Positions 6,448 through 10,433 of a DNA stretch of 10,433 bases are shown here, one piece after another. Position numbers and translations under genes: made by a program. Origin of the DNA: an uncultured Chloroflexota bacterium (GTDB taxonomy: Bacteria > Chloroflexota > Anaerolineae > Aggregatilineales > Phototrophicaceae). The stretch covers positions 1-10,433 of the forward strand of contig CAIVEA010000136.1 in the NCBI GenBank assembly GCA_903904765.1. The letters are read 5' to 3'. The first letter of the stretch is position 1. The number at the start of each line of letters is the position of its first letter. The notes beneath the pieces were generated by a model that worked only from the letters and a program-made list of their open reading frames with translations, was not told the origin of the DNA and searched no databases.

Positions 6448-7612
6448 GAGCGTTTACAACCTCCACGATAGTGTGAATAGCTTGCCACAAATCTTCATCT
6501 GTGATGACCAGCGGCGGAAGCAGGCGGAGAACCGAAGGGCCAGCGGGCAGCGCCAGAACGCCCTTTGTTTGTAATGTCTTGAGTATCGGGGCGACCTTGC
6601 CCCGCAGTTCGATGCCGATCATTAGGCCGCGTCCTCGAACTTCGCGGATAGACTTCTCATCCAGATTGGCCTTGAGGTGTTCGCACACTGTGTTACCGCG
6701 TGTGAAGGCGCGTTGCACAAGGTCAGTATTCTGAAGCACTTCAAGCACTGCCGATCCGGTCGCGCACGCCAGTGGATTGCCGCCGAATGTGCTACCGTGT
6801 GTGCTGGGAGACAAATCGCCGAGGCGTTCGTGCATCAGCACCGCGCCCATCGGAATACCGCCGCCCATGCTCTTGGCAACGCATAGAATGTCGGGGGTGA
6901 TTCCATCTTGCTGATGAGCAAATAGTGTTCCGGTACGCCCGAATCCGGTTTGCACTTCGTCAATGATGAGCAGGCTACCGTTCTGGCGACATAGTTCGGC
7001 GGCTGCCTGTAGATAGCCGTTTTGGGCGGGATGAACACCGCCTTCGCCCTGCACCACTTCCAGAATCACGGCTGCGGTATTTGCGTTCAGGGCATCGCGC
7101 AATTTGTCGAGATTGTTATAGGGGACGTGCGTGACTTCGGGAATCAGAGGTAAGAACGGTTCACGATAGGTCTTTTCCCATGTGGTACTGAGTGCGCCCA
7201 TCGTGCGCCCGTGAAAACCGCGCATGGTGGCAATAATGCCGGTGCGTCCGGTCTTGAGGCGAGCGATCTTGAGCGCCCCTTCGTTAGCTTCCGCACCGCT
7301 GTTGCACAGAAACACGCGGTTCATACCGGCTGCCGCGCACAATTCTGCCTGATAACGGGCGCGTACCGGATTGTGAAATAGTTCCGGGCAGGTAATGAGT
7401 TCGGCGGCCTGTTTCTGAATGGCTGCTAGAACTGCGGGGTGCGCGTGACCAAGATTGGCTGAACCTTGTCCTCCTACGCAATCAATATAGCGCCGTCCAC
7501 TGTCATCCCACAGTGTTGCACCTTCGCCGCGCACGATTTGAATGTCGCGCTTAAGGTAGGTGCCGCTGCTGTGCCGATCTTCCAGTTCATTCCACGAAAT
7601 GTTGTTGAGCAT
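6437..7612 (-). CDS. lysJ: [LysW]-lysine/ornithine aminotransferase
   Basis: Class-III PLP aminotransferase of 391 residues that aminates LysW-aminoadipate semialdehyde to LysW-lysine with glutamate as donor. Motifs: NSGAEANEGALK (104-115, phosphate binding), RGFHGRTMGALS (131-142), LEVVQGEGG (184-192), DEVQTGFGRTG (218-228, Asp218 contacts the pyridine nitrogen), the Schiff-base Lys247 in CVAKSMGGGIPMGA (244-257), and HGSTFGGNPLA (272-282). The order and spacing match LysJ/ArgD throughout, including SGTYLKRD..IVRG near the N-terminus, as in the Thermus protein. The ATG at 7612 lies 21 nt after the lysZ stop, with only a weak ribosome site. ArgD (N-acetylornithine aminotransferase) is the alternative; the LysXYZ neighbours favour LysJ, although LysJ enzymes may also serve arginine synthesis. 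Confidence 0.92.
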   Translation of the reverse strand: MLNNISWNELEDRHSSGTYLKRDIQIVRGEGATLWDDSGRRYIDCVGGQGSANLGHAHPAVLAAIQKQAAELITCPELFHNPVRARYQAELCAAAGMNRVFLCNSGAEANEGALKIARLKTGRTGIIATMRGFHGRTMGALSTTWEKTYREPFLPLIPEVTHVPYNNLDKLRDALNANTAAVILEVVQGEGGVHPAQNGYLQAAAELCRQNGSLLIIDEVQTGFGRTGTLFAHQQDGITPDILCVAKSMGGGIPMGAVLMHERLGDLSPSTHGSTFGGNPLACATGSAVLEVLQNTDLVQRAFTRGNTVCEHLKANLDEKSIREVRGRGLMIGIELRGKVAPILKTLQTKGVLALPAGPSVLRLLPPLVITDEDLWQAIHTIVEVVNAHAF

Positions 7613-7633
7613 GGTGATGATTGTCCGCTTCTG

Positions 7634-8452
7634 TTATGAACGGGTGAGATTGTCGCGGACGATCCATGTGCCGCCGCCACGCAGCGCCGCATCCAGAGGC
7701 ATTTCGACACGCGAATCGGCTAGAATGACACGCGGCGCTTGGGTAGCCTGCGCCGCCATAATCTTCTTCTTCATACGCCCCGCCGCTAGATGCTCGTATT
7801 GCGCGAGATCGGCCAGCGGAATGCGTGTGACCAGCGATTGCGGGTCTTCGATGTTCCGCAGCAGACCGGGGACGTTGCTCAGGATGATGAGGGTTTCCGC
7901 GCTCAAGGCGTGGGCTATATTGGCGGCTGCCAAATCGCCATCTACATTCAACGCCTCGAACTGTTCGCCCATCGCCAGAGGCGCAACAACGGGCGTGTAG
8001 CCCGCTTCGAGCAGATTTCCGAGAAGCGACCAGTTCACTTGTGTGATCGTTCCGGTATGGTCATCACGGATCATAATCGAGCGTCCATCTTTAATGGCGC
8101 GGATGGCCGCTTTGCGCTGAGCGCGAATGATGTTAGGTCCAGCCAACCCCACGACATTCACGCCGAGGCTGGCGAGCATGGCGGTCATCTGCTGGTTGAT
8201 TCCCGCTGCTGCCATCCGGTAAATCTCGATGGTGCGGGCATCTGTGTAGCGGCTGGTGTGACCGCTAGCAGTGGTCAGGGTCTGCGGGGGATAGCCCACT
8301 TCTTCCGCCAGCTTGTTTGCGGCTGCACTCGCGCCATGAACCAGTATCCAGCGTTCGCCCCCGCGAATCCGTTCCGCGAGATTTTTGAGCGTGCCAGTAT
8401 GATCGTTACCTGCACCGCCGCCTAACTTCAGGACCTTCGTTTCCATAATCAT
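7634..8452 (-). CDS. lysZ: [LysW]-aminoadipate kinase
   Basis: Amino-acid kinase family protein of 272 residues, related to N-acetylglutamate kinase (ArgB), which phosphorylates the side-chain carboxyl of LysW-bound aminoadipate. Visible: VLKLGGGAGND (7-17, phosphate loop), WILVHGASAAANKLAEEVG (35-53), SRYTDARTIEIYRM (67-80), VVGLAGPN (100-107), GTITQVNWSLLGNLLEAGYTPV (134-155, glycine-rich entry), LNVDGDLAAANIA (168-180, nucleotide/substrate Asp), LSNVPGLL (191-198) and the LysZ-like AAGRMKKKIMAA segment (223-234). The ATG at 8452 is chosen because AAGGA (8461-8465) stands 8 nt before it; a second ATG two codons later is possible. It follows lysY after a 39-nt gap. The LysZ/ArgB distinction rests on the neighbourhood and remembered similarity to Thermus LysZ. 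Confidence 0.9.
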   Translation of the reverse strand: MIMETKVLKLGGGAGNDHTGTLKNLAERIRGGERWILVHGASAAANKLAEEVGYPPQTLTTASGHTSRYTDARTIEIYRMAAAGINQQMTAMLASLGVNVVGLAGPNIIRAQRKAAIRAIKDGRSIMIRDDHTGTITQVNWSLLGNLLEAGYTPVVAPLAMGEQFEALNVDGDLAAANIAHALSAETLIILSNVPGLLRNIEDPQSLVTRIPLADLAQYEHLAAGRMKKKIMAAQATQAPRVILADSRVEMPLDAALRGGGTWIVRDNLTRS

Positions 8453-8460
8453 CTGACTGA

Positions 8461-8465
8461 TCCTT
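8461..8465 (-). promoter_or_regulatory. Ribosome binding site of lysZ
   Basis: AAGGA on the minus strand, 8 nt before the ATG at 8452, supporting that start over the ATG two codons downstream. It sits in the 39-nt spacer after lysY (8453-8491), in which I see no terminator-like hairpin. Confidence 0.55.
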
Positions 8466-8491
8466 TGATTCGTGATGTCCGAGGACGGGAT

Positions 8492-9532
8492 TTAGGGATA
8501 CGTTCCACTGAAATCCAGCCCTGTAAGTTCGTCCAAACCACACATAAGGTTCATACACTGCACAGCCGAACCCGAAGCGCCTTTTCCGAGATTGTCAATT
8601 GCGCCGAGCAGAACGGCGCGTCCGGTGTTTGGGTCATATTCCCATCCTACATCGGCGTAATTCGTACCGGCCAACAAGCGTGGTTCTGGATGACGATGGA
8701 TGCCACCCTTTTCATGCACGATACGGACGAACGGTTCCTTTGACCATGTGCCGCGATAGGCTGCCCAGATGTCCTTTTCAGGCGTGGCAGGGGGTAGCGT
8801 GAGATGCACCGCAGCCGATACCCCGCGCACCAGTTCGACGCTGGTCACAGTCAGCCGCACATCGAAACGGCCACACTTGGCAAAAGCTTGCTTCACTTCG
8901 GCTTCGTGACGGTGGCCGGTGAGGGCGAAGGGACGCACTACGCCTGAACGCGCCGGATGATGACTGGAGTCGCTGGGTGTCTTTCCCGCTTCGCTGCTGC
9001 CTACCTTGGCATCAATGAAAAGAGGGGTGTTGTCGGAAACCATGCCTGCCTTCACCAGCGCCCATAACGCGAGGATGGACGCGGTGGCGTTGCAGCCGAC
9101 CCCGCTGGCATACTTCGCGTTGCGGAGTGCGTCGCGGTACAGTTCGGGCAGGCCGTAGACAAAGCGCCCCAACCATTCCGGGCAAAGGTGATCTTCGCCA
9201 TACGCTTGCTTGTAAGCCGCCGCGTCCTGCAAACGGAAATCTGCGCTCAGATCAATAATCTTGTTGGCGACAGCGCTGAACTGGTTGATGCGCTTCTGTG
9301 CTTCACCATGTGGCAGCGCCAGAAACAGGACATCACACGGTTCAATCGTGGCCTGACTCGTGAACCGGAGTTGTGTTCTTCCGCGCAGGTGCGGGTGAAT
9401 CTGGTAGATGAACTTGCCTAGATTACTCTCGGACGTGGCCTGCGTGATTTCTACATCGGGATGATGCAGGAGCAGGCGGAGGAGTTCTCCGCCCGTGTAA
9501 CCGCTTCCGCCAATGATCGCTGCTCGGATCAT
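8492..9532 (-). CDS. lysY: [LysW]-aminoadipate-6-phosphate reductase
   Basis: ArgC-type NADPH-dependent reductase of 346 residues that converts LysW-aminoadipyl phosphate to the semialdehyde. The Rossmann dinucleotide loop is IIGGSGYTGGELLRLLL (6-22). The catalytic Cys147 lies in SGVGCNATASILAL (143-156), and the His pair of GHRHEAE (206-212) corresponds to the ArgC catalytic histidine region. LALPHGEAQK (71-80), DLSADFRL (94-101) and the C-terminal AIDNLGKGASGSAVQCMNLM (311-330) are also family signatures. Its ATG shares one base with the TAA stop of lysX (TAATG), and AGGAG lies 7 nt before it, so the two are probably translationally coupled. ArgC proper (N-acetyl-glutamyl-phosphate reductase) is the alternative, but position between LysX and LysZ indicates LysY. 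Confidence 0.92.
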   Translation of the reverse strand: MIRAAIIGGSGYTGGELLRLLLHHPDVEITQATSESNLGKFIYQIHPHLRGRTQLRFTSQATIEPCDVLFLALPHGEAQKRINQFSAVANKIIDLSADFRLQDAAAYKQAYGEDHLCPEWLGRFVYGLPELYRDALRNAKYASGVGCNATASILALWALVKAGMVSDNTPLFIDAKVGSSEAGKTPSDSSHHPARSGVVRPFALTGHRHEAEVKQAFAKCGRFDVRLTVTSVELVRGVSAAVHLTLPPATPEKDIWAAYRGTWSKEPFVRIVHEKGGIHRHPEPRLLAGTNYADVGWEYDPNTGRAVLLGAIDNLGKGASGSAVQCMNLMCGLDELTGLDFSGTYP

Positions 9533-10407
9533 TACGCGACTCCTGTCGTACTCAGAGCATAACGGGCAACCTCAGCCGCAATATCCACGCCTGTTGGGGC
9601 GCTGCTGTTGCGGAATTCCATCGTGTGATTGATTTCGTTCACCAAGAAGCCACGATCTGCGTCTTCGAGAACATCAATCGCCACGATACCGCCACCTACC
9701 GCGTTCGCAGCCTGCATGCAAATCTCGTTTAATTCAGGCGTGACCGGGCAGTTAGAGGCTTTCCCGCCACGTGCGGTGTTCGTAATCCAGTGTGCTGAGT
9801 CGCGGTAGATGGCGCAGATGGTTCTGTCGCCTACCACGAAGGCACGGATGTCACGTCCCGGCTTCTTGACATATTCCTGAACATAATAGATATGCAGGTT
9901 ATAGTCGCCCAATGTCTCGCGGTGTTCGAGGATGGATTCGGCAGTTTCGTCGTCCGTCACACGCGCCAATAGCCGTCCCCATGAACCCGTCACGGGCTTG
10001 AGCACGCTAGGGAAACCCAGATCGTGAATGGCGTTGAGTGCGCTTTGGGTATCAAAGGCGGTACGCGCCTTTGGTTGGGCAACACCAGCCTTCGTAAGCG
10101 CGAGCGTGGTGCGGTACTTGTCGGCGCAAACGGCAGCCGTCGAATAACGATTGATGGCGTTGACACCCCATGATTCGAGGGCGGCCAGCAGATACAGCCC
10201 CCGCGAAGTGCTGACGCTGCGCTCCATGATGAGGTTGTAATCGCCCCATGCCACGCCGCTCGGCGCAAGCTGTTCCCCGCCAGAAGTGATGTCCAGATTA
10301 ACTTCGCGGTCAGAGATGATGTCCGGTTCTACGCCAAGCGCCTGAAAAGCCGCAATCAGTAGCTTCTCTTCGGGCCGGATGTGCGAAATGACGATGCCTA
10401 CACGCAT
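9532..10407 (-). CDS. lysX: LysW-aminoadipate ligase (ATP-grasp)
   Basis: A 291-residue RimK-type ATP-grasp ligase that forms an isopeptide-like bond between the gamma-carboxyl of the C-terminal Glu of LysW and the amino group of aminoadipate, so the carrier protects the substrate. A pre-ATP-grasp domain occupies about 1-90. The grasp domain shows [14 protein letters not shown] (137-150, LysX signature loop), [17 protein letters not shown] (175-191), [15 protein letters not shown] (209-223) and the metal-binding [12 protein letters not shown] (257-268), followed by TGVDI. These segments are close to the remembered Thermus LysX. The ATG is only 2 nt after the lysW stop, so its ribosome site must lie within the last lysW codons (GGGGCGAG). 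ArgX, the glutamate-specific paralogue, or a bifunctional enzyme is the main alternative. Confidence 0.94.
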   Translation of the reverse strand: MRVGIVISHIRPEEKLLIAAFQALGVEPDIISDREVNLDITSGGEQLAPSGVAWGDYNLIMERSVSTSRGLYLLAALESWGVNAINRYSTAAVCADKYRTTLALTKAGVAQPKARTAFDTQSALNAIHDLGFPSVLKPVTGSWGRLLARVTDDETAESILEHRETLGDYNLHIYYVQEYVKKPGRDIRAFVVGDRTICAIYRDSAHWITNTARGGKASNCPVTPELNEICMQAANAVGGGIVAIDVLEDADRGFLVNEINHTMEFRNSSAPTGVDIAAEVARYALSTTGVA

Positions 10408-10409
10408 TT

Positions 10410-10433
10410 CTACTCGCCCCAGTCTTCTTCAAC
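10410..10433 (-). CDS. lysW: LysW carrier protein, last seven codons and stop (partial, runs off right edge)
   Basis: Read on the minus strand, 10433 to 10410 encodes VEEDWGE followed by TAG. EDWGE is the strictly conserved C-terminus of LysW, the small acidic zinc-ribbon carrier whose final Glu is loaded by LysX. It ends 2 nt before the lysX ATG, the expected gene order. The fragment is very short, but the motif, frame, stop and position agree. The rest of the protein, including its zinc cysteines, lies outside the window. Confidence 0.9.
   Translation of the reverse strand, partial: VEEDWGE

Noticed and set aside
7790..8425. 211-codon plus-strand open frame within lysZ
   Set aside because: Antisense to a gene with full kinase motifs; the product has no recognisable domain and the codon pattern is that of the opposite strand.

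Overview
This window is a bacterial chromosome segment dominated by one long minus-strand operon for lysine synthesis by the alpha-aminoadipate (AAA) route that uses the carrier protein LysW. Reading the minus strand from the right edge, the order is: the last codons of lysW, then lysX, lysY, lysZ, lysJ, homocitrate synthase, an M14-family zinc amidohydrolase (AstE/AspA type), and the large and small subunits of homoaconitase (lysT, lysU). Genes abut or overlap (1-nt stop/start overlap lysX/lysY, 11-nt overlap lysJ/hcs, 1-2 nt gaps elsewhere; the longest gap is 38 nt), so this is very likely one transcript, and its promoter lies beyond the right edge.

How the genes work together: homocitrate synthase condenses 2-oxoglutarate and acetyl-CoA, and homoaconitase isomerises homocitrate to homoisocitrate. 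Homoisocitrate dehydrogenase and the AAA aminotransferase (LysN) are not in the window. LysX attaches AAA to the C-terminal glutamate of LysW, LysZ phosphorylates it, LysY reduces it and LysJ aminates it, giving LysW-lysine. The classical release enzyme, LysK (M20 family), is also absent. An M14-family N-acyl-amino-acid hydrolase sits in the operon instead, between homocitrate synthase and homoaconitase. It is a candidate non-orthologous replacement for LysK, and this is the most interesting point in the window.

The left quarter is a separate sugar-related locus. A plus-strand, atypical phosphofructokinase-family kinase (1576-2532) converges on lysU with an 8-bp tail-to-tail overlap. It is divergent from a DeoR-family repressor (660-1463, minus, TTG start), which is followed on the same strand by the 5' two-thirds or so of a sugar ABC transporter substrate-binding protein running off the left edge. 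The 112-bp divergent spacer carries a good sigma70-type promoter for the repressor overlapped by a small imperfect inverted repeat that could be an operator.

Organism: LysW-type lysine synthesis is known from Deinococcus-Thermus, several archaea and scattered other bacteria including Chloroflexota. Mid GC content, bacterial Shine-Dalgarno sites, an RbsB-like binding protein with a signal peptide and a DeoR regulator argue for a bacterium. A Chloroflexota (Anaerolineae-like) source is my best guess, but it is inference only. No RNA genes, CRISPR arrays, insertion sequences or attachment sites were seen. No stretch longer than about 112 bases lacks a gene.
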